Origin: Marinigracilibium pacificum
GTDB lineage: Bacteria; Bacteroidota; Bacteroidia; Cytophagales; Cyclobacteriaceae
Assembly (NCBI RefSeq): GCF_012926615.1
Contig: NZ_JABBNU010000008.1
Location: 124,001 to 188,000 of the forward strand
Direction of reading: 5' to 3'
DNA length: 64,000 nt
Shown here one piece after another: positions 27,423-35,787 of this stretch. Within the stretch, counting starts at the first letter, position 1, and every line of letters begins with the position of its first letter. Made by a program: the position numbers and the translations under genes. A model generated the notes under the pieces. It was given only the letters and a program-made list of their open reading frames with translations, made no database searches and was not told the DNA's origin.

Positions 27423-27578
27423 TGAATTGGTTATTATGACGGTTTAGGTTTATGAATTCAAAGCTCAAAAAGTTTAATTGTCATAAAAGTTTATTGGGAC
27501 AGGTACAGGTTATTTATTAGTTAACCATTCACACACACGATCAATCAAATCAGACGTCCACACCGTCTGATTTTTTTT
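27423..27578 (+). ncRNA. Candidate small RNA 1 (about 155 nt)
   Basis: The segment runs from the predicted start of promoter 1 to the T-run of a strong terminator (27547-27578). It has no gene-length frame. A 22-codon frame (27452-27520) is the longest ATG frame noticed inside it. A GGTTA/TAACC hairpin lies at 27508-27526. The boundaries are inferred from the promoter and terminator; no homology to a known RNA family was recognised. Confidence 0.4.
27547..27578 (+). terminator. Intrinsic terminator of candidate small RNA 1
   Basis: AAATCAGACG (27547-27556), loop TCCACAC, CGTCTGATTT (27564-27573), then an unbroken T-run to 27578. There is no protein gene between this and the ahcY terminator, so it must end a short transcript. 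Confidence 0.88.
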
Positions 27579-27587
27579 GGAACAAAG

Positions 27588-27604
27588 TGTGGAAAAATTC
27601 TACA
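27588..27604. promoter_or_regulatory. Palindromic site 2, candidate enhancer-binding site
   Basis: TGTGGAAAAATTCTACA has the same arms as site 1 in the opposite orientation. A TTCTACA half-site follows at 27632-27638. It is centred about 82 bp upstream of the GG of the TTTTGGCACGG element, almost the same distance as site 1 to its element. Confidence 0.5.
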
Positions 27605-27676
27605 CAAAGTAGCGTACATACTCACAATAAATTCTACACCCCCCTTTAAAATCAAAATTTAAGCCTTTTTTAGTTT

Positions 27677-27692
27677 TGGCACGGTTTTGTAT
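27677..27692 (+). promoter_or_regulatory. Candidate sigma-54 promoter 2
   Basis: TTGGCACGGTTTTGTA has a perfect -24 element (TTGGCACG). The best -12 match, TTGTA, is one base closer than the usual spacing, which is a real weakness. The predicted start is near 27702. Confidence 0.35.
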
Positions 27693-27701
27693 CTATTAGA
27701 A

Positions 27702-27788
27702 GTACATTAGCAACAACCGGGCTAATACCATATACTTAACAGATTCCGGCTATGGAATTCAAGGGAAAGCGCCAGCTTTCCCTTTTTT
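27702..27788 (+). ncRNA. Candidate small RNA 2 (about 85-90 nt)
   Basis: The segment runs from the predicted start of promoter 2 to a terminator T-run. It can fold a 5-bp TTAGC/GCTAA hairpin (27707-27711 with 27721-27725) and the terminator stem. It shares an ATG(G)AATTCAA-like stretch with candidate RNA 1, consistent with duplication. It has no plausible protein frame. Confidence 0.4.
27761..27788 (+). terminator. Intrinsic terminator of candidate small RNA 2
   Basis: AAGGGAAAGC (27761-27770), loop GCCA, GCTTTCCCTT (27775-27784) and a T-run to 27788. It lies 53 bases upstream of the TraB/GumN start, so the RNA would not be the leader of that gene. Confidence 0.88.
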
Positions 27789-27841
27789 ATTGTATTTATT
27801 GAATTACCCCAATAATAAATGTATATTTTAATAAAAAAGCT

Positions 27842-28750
27842 ATGAAGGCATTTTTCATTATATTTTTAATCTGGATCAGTTTATTTTTAATAAATACCGA
27901 ATCGATAGCTCAAAAAAAGTCCAGTCTTTTATGGAAAGTTGAGCATCCTGAGACAAATACAGTTTCCTATCTCTATGGAACCTTGCATTTACTTGATAAA
28001 AGTTACCTGGATAGTCTTCCTGCAGTTAATGAGGCTTTACAAATAGCAGAATTAGTCATAGGAGAAACAACAACAGACTCTACTGAACTTCTTAGAAAGA
28101 TAATAAGCTATACTCTAATGAAAGACACTCTTTTAAGTGAGATAATGGATAGTACAAAATTCACAAAGCTTAATAATCTTCTTAAGGAAAACCTTGGTGT
28201 TTCAGTTTTATACTTAAATCAGTTTAAGCCAGCAATGGCGTGGAGTATGTTTACCCAAGCTATTTATGTTCAAGAATTCCCAGTATTAGCCGAAAAAAAT
28301 GAAGTTTTAATCGATCAATATTTTCTTGATTATGCAGAAGAAAATAACATCGAAATCGCAGGACTTGAGACTACTGCTTTCCAACTAAACTTGTTATTTA
28401 ATGAAATCAGTGTTTTAAGACAACTGGAAATTCTAGAAGATGCAATTGACAATCTTGATGAAAATAAAGTCTTACTAAATCTTATGATTCAAAATTATTT
28501 TAATTACAATTTAGAATCTATTGAAGCAGACCTGATGTCTAATGGATTAAGTGTTCAGGAAAAAAACATGTTATTGAGAGATCGAAACAGAAAATGGATC
28601 AAGCAAATTCCTGACTTAATAAAAGATAAAAAATCATTTATTGCTGTTGGGGCAGGTCATCTGGTAGGACCCGAAGGGCTCATTGATGGGTTAATAAAAC
28701 TGGGATTTAAAGTAAGTCCTGTGGAAATGAACAAGAGTCTTAATAATTAA
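27842..28750 (+). CDS. TraB/GumN family protein, secreted
   Basis: The product has 302 residues with a signal peptide (FIIFLIWISLFLINTESIAQ). The family motifs are YLYGTLHLL (about residues 43-51), GLETTAFQL and AVGAGHLVGPEGLIDGL near the C-terminus. TraB/GumN proteins are thought to be metal-dependent hydrolases related to Tiki proteases; their role in bacteria is unclear. It lies between the twin noncoding units and a sigma-54 activator on the same strand. Confidence 0.87.
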   Translation: MKAFFIIFLIWISLFLINTESIAQKKSSLLWKVEHPETNTVSYLYGTLHLLDKSYLDSLPAVNEALQIAELVIGETTTDSTELLRKIISYTLMKDTLLSEIMDSTKFTKLNNLLKENLGVSVLYLNQFKPAMAWSMFTQAIYVQEFPVLAEKNEVLIDQYFLDYAEENNIEIAGLETTAFQLNLLFNEISVLRQLEILEDAIDNLDENKVLLNLMIQNYFNYNLESIEADLMSNGLSVQEKNMLLRDRNRKWIKQIPDLIKDKKSFIAVGAGHLVGPEGLIDGLIKLGFKVSPVEMNKSLNN

Positions 28751-28831
28751 TTTGATTTTTTTTTATAAGAGTAATTGATTAATAAAAAATAGGTCTAATT
28801 TTATCTATACTTCAGAACATACAAATTATAC

Positions 28832-30238
28832 ATGCCAAAAATTCTAGTTATTGACGACGATCCATCATTCAATATGATGCTCACAACCTTTCTCAAAAGA
28901 AACGATTTTGAGGTAGAAAGTGCACATTCTGCTGAATCAGGAATTTCTTTTATCAATAAAAACAAAATCGATCTTGTTCTTACTGATTATAAGTTACCCG
29001 ATCAGGATGGGATTTCTGTCATTAAAGAAGTAAAAGAAAATCATCAGGGCACTCCGGTTATTCTTATGACTCATTATGCAGACATAAGAACTGCCGTGAA
29101 ATCAATTCAAATTGGAGCATATGAATTTGTAACAAAACCAGTAAATCCAGATGAACTATTACTACTGGTAAAAAGAGCCCTTTCGGAAGTAACTACAGAA
29201 ACTAAAGAGGAAAAAGTTTCCAAGTCTCCTAAAAAGAAAAAATCATCTCCTGATATAGATTATATTTCCGGAGACTCTGGTTATGCAAGAAAAGTATACG
29301 AACACGCTAGTTTGGTAGGCCCTACAGACATGAGTGTTCTTATTTTAGGGGAAAGTGGTACCGGTAAAGAGTTTGCAGCTAAACTTATTTATGAAAAAAG
29401 TAACAGACAAAACAAACCGTTTATCGCTGTAGACTGTGGAGCTTTAAGTGATGAGCTGGCAGCAAGTGAACTTTTTGGCCATGTTAAAGGAAGTTTTACA
29501 GGAGCGTTACAAGATAAGACCGGTCAATTTGAGTATGCCAATGGAGGGACTTTATTTTTGGATGAAATAGGAAACCTGTCATATGAAGTACAAGTAAAAC
29601 TACTTAGGGCACTCCAGGAAAAGAAAATTAGGAAAATCGGGTCTAATTCAGACATTGATATTGATGTGAGAATCATCACAGCTACCAATGATAACCTGAG
29701 TAAAAAAGCTGAAGAAGGGTCTTTTAGGCTTGATCTTTATCATAGATTAAATGAATTCAGCATTCAGCTATATCCTTTAAGAGAAAGGGGAAATGATCTA
29801 TTCATTTTTGCCGATCACTTTCTCGAAGAAGCGAATGAAGAACTTGGGAAAAATATCCACGGATTTTCAAGTGAGACTAAAGAAATTTTTAAGCAATACT
29901 ATTGGCCTGGTAACCTCAGAGAACTTAAAAATGTAATCAAACGTGCAGTTTTACTATGTCAGGGAGATGAAATAACACCTGAACAACTTCCTGAGGAAAT
30001 TAAATCTATGCGTAAAGTTGAAACTTTTGAAAATAGTGTAGTTAGCCAGGGAATAGAAATTAATTCTGATGCCCCTAACCCTAAAGACTTGAAACAACTT
30101 CAGGAAACTAACGAAAAGGAAACCATCGAAAGAGTTTTAAAAGAAACTCACTACAATAAAAGTCTGGCAGCCAAAATCCTGAATATTGATAGAAAAACTT
30201 TATATAATAAGATCAAGCGATATGAGATTGACGCCTGA
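28832..30238 (+). CDS. Sigma-54-dependent response regulator, NtrC family
   Basis: The product has 468 residues. The receiver has Asp52 (LVLTDYKLPDQDG). A Lys-rich linker (about 132-142) precedes the AAA+ domain with Walker A GESGTGKE (173-180) and the canonical sigma-54 loop GSFTGA (220-225). A Fis-type HTH ends the protein (YNKSLAAKILNIDRKTLYNKIKRYEI). A hybrid kinase with Hpt domain is encoded tail-to-tail and is its likely partner. It may be the activator acting at the palindromes about 1.2-1.5 kb upstream. Confidence 0.94.
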   Translation: MPKILVIDDDPSFNMMLTTFLKRNDFEVESAHSAESGISFINKNKIDLVLTDYKLPDQDGISVIKEVKENHQGTPVILMTHYADIRTAVKSIQIGAYEFVTKPVNPDELLLLVKRALSEVTTETKEEKVSKSPKKKKSSPDIDYISGDSGYARKVYEHASLVGPTDMSVLILGESGTGKEFAAKLIYEKSNRQNKPFIAVDCGALSDELAASELFGHVKGSFTGALQDKTGQFEYANGGTLFLDEIGNLSYEVQVKLLRALQEKKIRKIGSNSDIDIDVRIITATNDNLSKKAEEGSFRLDLYHRLNEFSIQLYPLRERGNDLFIFADHFLEEANEELGKNIHGFSSETKEIFKQYYWPGNLRELKNVIKRAVLLCQGDEITPEQLPEEIKSMRKVETFENSVVSQGIEINSDAPNPKDLKQLQETNEKETIERVLKETHYNKSLAAKILNIDRKTLYNKIKRYEIDA

Positions 30239-32819
30239 GCCATTTATCAATCAAGGCCAGGCTTACTGACATTTCTTCAATTAACTCGTTAGCCATTTCA
30301 TTTATTTCGTCTGATGGCTCTGGATTTGACTCTATAGTTTCCTCCAACGTACGTAGGTTTTTAGAAACTGTATCAAATGAAAAGTGACTCCATGATGGAA
30401 TCATGCGGTGAGAAAGCTTCATAAGGCTATTAAGGTCTTTATTGTTAGCAAATGAAGTGAAATTGGATAAATCATTTTGCATATTTCCATACAACCCTTC
30501 AATCATATTTCGAATCATCTCCGGATCATTTCCAGCGAACATTTTGATTTCAGAAATATCAAGTTCAATTTCCGTACTTTCATTTGCACCAACCTTATCA
30601 TTGACAGATTCAATTGGATCCTTTATTTCAGGTTCTATTTCAGTTATATCATAAATCAAGTTAATTAATTCTGTCCTTGAAAACGGCTTAAATAATATCC
30701 CATCAAAATTAGCTTTATTTTCCTGTACATCCGGCCTTGATTCTCCCTTAGCTGTCATCGCTACAAGTTTATCGAAACTACCCTTGTAGCTATCTCTTAA
30801 TTTTTCAGACAACGTCAGACCATCCATTTCAGGCATTTGTATATCAGAAAACACGAAATAGTATGATTCATTTTTGATTGACTCAAGGAAGTAAACCGGA
30901 TTTTCAAATACCTTTACATCAAAACCTATTGATTGAAGAATCTTTGACATCAATAGCCGATTATTAGGGTCATCATCAACAACAGCCGCTAATTTCCCAA
31001 TAAAATTTGACTCATGATCAGATATCAAATACGATTCAGATGGTTTTACTTCCGGTTTATGCATCGGGATTCTTAAAGTGAAAGTAGATCCCTTTCCTTT
31101 AATACTTGTCAAATCTATTGCCCCATCAAATAACTCTACCAGATTTTTGACAATAGTTAACCCCAAACCTGTACCTCCATACTTTCTTGTAATACTTGAA
31201 TCAGCCTGTGAAAATGACATAAACACCTTCCTTTGCTCATCAGGTGTCATCCCTATTCCGGTATCAGTAATATGTATTTTTGCAATTTCATACTGATCTA
31301 ACCATGCAAACGTCAATCTTACATAGCCTTCTTCCGTAAATTTGATTGCATTACTCAGGAGATTAGTAATTATCTGCCTGAATCTAAAAACATCCGTTTC
31401 AAGAGCCAGGTCATCAGCAGCCTGATAGTCAAAAATTAATTCAATGCCTTTGTCTTCCGCAAGAGGAATAAATGAGTTAATTATCTCTTCAAGCATTTTA
31501 TGAGGATAAAAGCCTTCAATATGAAGAGTAACTTTTCCTGCATTAAGCTTAGAAATATCTAGTAAATCATTTACTAACCGAAGCAGAAACGATGCACTGC
31601 CATTTATTGTACTGAGGTATTTTATTTGTTCCTCATCCAGTTGAGTTTCTTGTAAAAGACCTAAAAAACCATTTATTGAGTGTATAGGAGTTCGAATTTC
31701 ATGACTCATATTTGCCAAAAACTCCTCTTTTATTTTAGCTAATCTTTCAGCTCTGTTCCTTTCCAGTTCTGCCTTTTGCCTATAGAAATTACTTTTAGAT
31801 ACTCCTCTAAATACAAGAGTCAAAAGAATACCCGATCCTAGCAAACCAATAATTCCAATAGTAAATAATGTTTTAGTTGCTTCATCAGCTACAATCTCAG
31901 CCTCTTCCTGTTTCTTGAGATTCTCTGCTTTCTCCAGAGTTGTAAGCTCATTTAATGTTTCCTGAATCTGGAAAAATAAATTCTGATCCTGCTCAAGAAT
32001 CCTGTATTCTCTCAAGGATAATAAATTCCTAAAGTACTTTTCTTCAGCACGCAGGTCTGTTAATATTTCTTCAATCTTATTAACTAAAGAATCTCCATCA
32101 ACCATTCGCTTTACATAACCTGACCCCGTAGACTCGACCATTGGGTCACTTTGTGGATCAAGTATGGGAATAGTATCATAGACAACTTCCTTGCTTCCAA
32201 ATAATTTTTTAAGTGAGGCAATAATACCTTTAGTTTGCTTCTCTCTTTCTACAAGTCTATATGAAATATCTCCTGCAACTAAAGAATCTGACTTTGAAAC
32301 TAATGACTTTGATTGAAGCTGTCTGAACTGATTTTTATTTTTGCCATCCAGGTTTAGCTCTTTTAAAGCTTTTTCGGCATATGCATTACTCTGCTCTTTC
32401 AACTTTAGTTCAAGGAATTCATCTAATGATGCTTGTTTTTGATCATAAAGTAGTGCCAGCGTTTCAACTTTCTTGCCTCTAACCGGATCATTACCAATTT
32501 CATTTTTTAATTCTACTAATCCGGTCTTAATCGAATCTTCCATCACCTCATACGCTGCAAGAGTAGAATCATCTTCGGTTATTATATAAATCCGGATCAG
32601 GTTTTCGGCCTTCATCATCTCTCTGAATAGCTCGTTAAGCTGTTCAGAGGTTTCTTTTGAAGAGGCGAGTGACCTTACTGAATTATTTAATGATTCGAAA
32701 CTCTTGTATGAAATATATCCGAAACCTCCAACCAACAATGATATAATCAAAAATACTCCTACCACCCTACTGGTAAGGTTGCCAATTGATACTTTCTTTG
32801 CTGGTTTAGTTCTTTTCAT
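30213..32819 (-). CDS. Hybrid sensor histidine kinase with receiver and Hpt domains
   Basis: The product has 868 residues. Transmembrane helices at about 18-37 and 319-338 flank a coiled-coil-rich periplasmic sensor region of about 280 residues. The kinase core has H373 (FLANMSHEIRTPIHSINGF), NLLSNAIKF, DTGIGM and GGTGLGLTIV. A receiver (VVDDDPNNR; Asp659 in FSDIQMPEMDG) and a C-terminal Hpt domain (His804 in LSHRMIPSWSHF) follow, so the phosphate can travel His-Asp-His and then to a separate regulator, probably the one encoded tail-to-tail. The two genes overlap by 26 bp at their 3' ends. Confidence 0.93.
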   Translation of the reverse strand: MKRTKPAKKVSIGNLTSRVVGVFLIISLLVGGFGYISYKSFESLNNSVRSLASSKETSEQLNELFREMMKAENLIRIYIITEDDSTLAAYEVMEDSIKTGLVELKNEIGNDPVRGKKVETLALLYDQKQASLDEFLELKLKEQSNAYAEKALKELNLDGKNKNQFRQLQSKSLVSKSDSLVAGDISYRLVEREKQTKGIIASLKKLFGSKEVVYDTIPILDPQSDPMVESTGSGYVKRMVDGDSLVNKIEEILTDLRAEEKYFRNLLSLREYRILEQDQNLFFQIQETLNELTTLEKAENLKKQEEAEIVADEATKTLFTIGIIGLLGSGILLTLVFRGVSKSNFYRQKAELERNRAERLAKIKEEFLANMSHEIRTPIHSINGFLGLLQETQLDEEQIKYLSTINGSASFLLRLVNDLLDISKLNAGKVTLHIEGFYPHKMLEEIINSFIPLAEDKGIELIFDYQAADDLALETDVFRFRQIITNLLSNAIKFTEEGYVRLTFAWLDQYEIAKIHITDTGIGMTPDEQRKVFMSFSQADSSITRKYGGTGLGLTIVKNLVELFDGAIDLTSIKGKGSTFTLRIPMHKPEVKPSESYLISDHESNFIGKLAAVVDDDPNNRLLMSKILQSIGFDVKVFENPVYFLESIKNESYYFVFSDIQMPEMDGLTLSEKLRDSYKGSFDKLVAMTAKGESRPDVQENKANFDGILFKPFSRTELINLIYDITEIEPEIKDPIESVNDKVGANESTEIELDISEIKMFAGNDPEMIRNMIEGLYGNMQNDLSNFTSFANNKDLNSLMKLSHRMIPSWSHFSFDTVSKNLRTLEETIESNPEPSDEINEMANELIEEMSVSLALIDKWLRRQSHIA

Positions 32820-32839
32820 TTTGATTTTAATTCAACTGG

Positions 32840-34288
32840 TCAAAGACCTCCCATCAACATATATTTAATATTGAGGTATTCATCAATTCCATATTTTGAA
32901 CCTTCTCTTCCCATTCCTGACTCTTTTACTCCTCCAAAAGGAGCTACTTCAGTCGAAATCAAGCCTTCATTTATACCTACCATTCCATATTGTAATGATT
33001 CAGCTACCTTCCATATTCTTCCAATATCTCTGGAATAAAAATACGACGCAAGTCCAAATTTAGTTTTATTAGACAACTCTATAGCCTCCTCATCTGAAGA
33101 AAACCTGTAAACAGGAGCTACAGGCCCAAATATCTCCTTGCTAAACATCTCCATTTCATCATTAACATCTGTAAGAACCATAGGATCAAAAAACCTACCT
33201 TCAGGTTTGTTGCTACCCACAACTAGCTTTGCCCCTTTTTGTAAAGCATCTTCTACTAATTCGCTAACTTTTTCTACTGCACTATCATTAATTAATGGCC
33301 CAATATCAACACCGGAATCAAGACCATTTCCTACTTTCAGCTTCTTAACTTTTTCAGAAAATTTCTCAACAAATTGATCATAGACTTTATCATGTACCAG
33401 AATTCTATTTGCACAAACGCATGTTTGCCCTGCATTTCTGAATTTACATGCTATCGCTCCTTCAGCTGCGGCCTCTATATCTGCATCTTCAAAGACTACA
33501 AAAGGAGCATTCCCTCCTAATTCCAGGGAGATCTTCTTAACTGTTGAAGCACTTTGCTCCATTAACATTTTACCTACTTTTGTCGATCCGGTAAACGAAA
33601 TCTTTTTAACCAGCTTATTAGTGGTTAATTCCTTACCTATTTCTGAAGCCGAATTTGAAGTCACAATATTTAACACTCCAGGAGGTAAACCAGCTTTTTG
33701 CGCCAGATATGCTGCGGCTAAGGCACTCAATGGAGTATCCTGAGCAGGTTTTATCACTACTGTACAGCCTGCAGCAAGCGCTGGTCCTACTTTACGTGTA
33801 ATCATTGCTAGCGGAAAGTTCCATGGTGTGATAATACCAGTTACCCCAACGGGCTGCTTAATCACTACTATACGCTTACCTTGAGCATGGTTTGGCACAA
33901 CATCACCATATACTCGCTTAGCCTCCTCAGAAAACCATTGGATAAACGATGCACCATATGCTACCTCTCCCATAGATTCTTTTAATGGTTTGCCCATTTC
34001 CATGGTCATCAAAACAGCAAGATCTTCTTGATTATCCATAAGTAATCGATACCATTTGTCAAGAATCTCACTTCTATCCTTCGCCAACATTGATGACCAT
34101 TTGGGAAATTCTCTATCTGCAATTTCAATAGCCTCTTTTACATCCTCCTCATCCATATCAGGTACTGATGTTATCACTGAGTCATCAGCAGGATTTTTAA
34201 TATCATATGTTTTACCCGAATGAGCATCAGTCCATTTACCATCAACAAATGCTTTACTACGTAAAAGGTCTTTGTTTTTCATAGACAT
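32840..34288 (-). CDS. gabD: NAD(P)-dependent succinate-semialdehyde dehydrogenase-type enzyme
   Basis: The product has 482 residues and the aldehyde dehydrogenase fold: ITPWNFPLAMITRKVGPALAAG, SFTGSTKVGK, ELGGNAPFVVFEDAD and the catalytic Cys in FRNAGQTCVCANRI. The overall sequence is most like the GabD/SSADH group (MEMGKPLKESMGEV, GINEGLISTEVAPFGGVKESG). It oxidises succinate semialdehyde to succinate; the exact substrate is inferred. It lies 20 bp upstream of the hybrid kinase gene on the same strand. Start at codon 1 or 3. Confidence 0.88.
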   Translation of the reverse strand: MSMKNKDLLRSKAFVDGKWTDAHSGKTYDIKNPADDSVITSVPDMDEEDVKEAIEIADREFPKWSSMLAKDRSEILDKWYRLLMDNQEDLAVLMTMEMGKPLKESMGEVAYGASFIQWFSEEAKRVYGDVVPNHAQGKRIVVIKQPVGVTGIITPWNFPLAMITRKVGPALAAGCTVVIKPAQDTPLSALAAAYLAQKAGLPPGVLNIVTSNSASEIGKELTTNKLVKKISFTGSTKVGKMLMEQSASTVKKISLELGGNAPFVVFEDADIEAAAEGAIACKFRNAGQTCVCANRILVHDKVYDQFVEKFSEKVKKLKVGNGLDSGVDIGPLINDSAVEKVSELVEDALQKGAKLVVGSNKPEGRFFDPMVLTDVNDEMEMFSKEIFGPVAPVYRFSSDEEAIELSNKTKFGLASYFYSRDIGRIWKVAESLQYGMVGINEGLISTEVAPFGGVKESGMGREGSKYGIDEYLNIKYMLMGGL

Positions 34289-34425
34289 AAGAGTGAATTT
34301 TTTATTCCTATCAATTTACAAATTATAATATCAACACAATCGAAATAACCCTCTAGAATTAGGTCATTAAACTTATTTTTCTTTATTTGGTTAAACGACA
34401 ATAAGACTTAAAAGTAAAAAGATCT

Positions 34426-35787
34426 ATGTATAGAATATTTTTTTTAATCATCATTTCAGGGTTCTATTCTAAGAGTATAGCTCAAAGTGGGGTAAGCCAG
34501 TTTAACACACAAATGTATGATATCATTAATAACGTTTCTTCTGAGAGAATTGAGTCTGACATTAAAAAAATGGCTGATTTTGGCACCAGACATACCATGT
34601 CAGATACTACCTCGGATACAAGAGGTATCGGAGCTGCTAGAAGATGGATAAAATCTACTTTTGATCAGATATCAAAAGATTGTGACAACTGCCTTGAAGT
34701 AAAATATCAACGAAATCTGGTAAAGAAAGGAGAAAGTGAACGAATACCTGAAGACACCTACATTGTTAATGTATTAGCAATACAAAGAGGCACAAAATAC
34801 CCAAATAAATACATCATCATGTCAGGTGATATTGACTCTCGAATTTCTGATGTACTTAACTACAAAGACGACTCTCCCGGAGCAAATGATAATGCCTCAG
34901 GAATGGCCGGAACAATTGAAGCCGCAAGAGTATTATCAAAATATAAATTCGAATGTAGTATCATTTACAGTGGGTTAAGCGGCGAAGAACAAGGTTTATT
35001 TGGAGGTAAATTTCTTGCAGAAAAAGCTAAAGAAGAAGGATGGGAAATTCTTGGTGTTCTCAACAATGACATGATTGGAAATATTGAAGGAGTTGATGGA
35101 GTTATCGACAACCGTTCTTTCAGAATTTTTTCTGAACCAGTTCCTCCGACTGAAACTGATAGAGAAAGACGAATGAGAAGATTTTTTGGTGGCGAGGTTG
35201 ATGGAATAAGCAGGCAACTTGCCCGGTATGTTCACTATGTCACAGAAAAATATATGCCTTATATAAATCCCATCATGATTTATCGACTGGATAGATTTGG
35301 CAGAGGTGGTCATCACCGACCATTTAACGATGCTGGATTTGCAGGAATCAGAATCATGGAAGCTCATGAAAATTACAACAGACAACATCAAGACTTACGA
35401 ACCGAAAATGGAATTGAATATGGCGATGTTATTGAGGGTGTGAATTTTGAATATGCCAGACTGCTTACCGCGGTTAATGCCATTACTCTTGCTTCGGTTG
35501 CATCTGCTCCTACATCGCCAGAAAATGTCAATATTGGTGGTATTGTTGAGCCTTCAACTAAGTTAAAATGGGATGCGGTAGATAGTGAAGATCTTAAAGG
35601 TTACATAATTCATTATAGAGAAACAACTGCACCACAGTGGCAACACTCTGTCTTTGTTGATAAAAACACAACAGAATTTACTTTAAAAGGTGTTGTTATT
35701 GATAATTACCTATTTGGGGTTTCAGCAGTTGATAATGATGGAAATCAAAGTATTGTCAGTTATCCTTCGGGAATTATCAGAGATTAA
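34426..35787 (+). CDS. M28 family metallopeptidase with C-terminal fibronectin type III domain
   Basis: The product has 453 residues and a signal peptide (FFLIIISGFYSKSIAQ). The M28 metal-site pieces are GANDNASG (Asp155), SGEEQGLFGG (Glu187/188), NNDMIG (Asp215) and GHHRPFNDAGF with a downstream His. The first ligand, usually a His in HxDS, is replaced: the sequence reads SGDIDSR (134-138). A fibronectin III-like domain (about 362-450) follows. It is likely an exported aminopeptidase. It ends in a 4-bp overlap with the convergent kinase-like gene. Confidence 0.87.
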   Translation: MYRIFFLIIISGFYSKSIAQSGVSQFNTQMYDIINNVSSERIESDIKKMADFGTRHTMSDTTSDTRGIGAARRWIKSTFDQISKDCDNCLEVKYQRNLVKKGESERIPEDTYIVNVLAIQRGTKYPNKYIIMSGDIDSRISDVLNYKDDSPGANDNASGMAGTIEAARVLSKYKFECSIIYSGLSGEEQGLFGGKFLAEKAKEEGWEILGVLNNDMIGNIEGVDGVIDNRSFRIFSEPVPPTETDRERRMRRFFGGEVDGISRQLARYVHYVTEKYMPYINPIMIYRLDRFGRGGHHRPFNDAGFAGIRIMEAHENYNRQHQDLRTENGIEYGDVIEGVNFEYARLLTAVNAITLASVASAPTSPENVNIGGIVEPSTKLKWDAVDSEDLKGYIIHYRETTAPQWQHSVFVDKNTTEFTLKGVVIDNYLFGVSAVDNDGNQSIVSYPSGIIRD

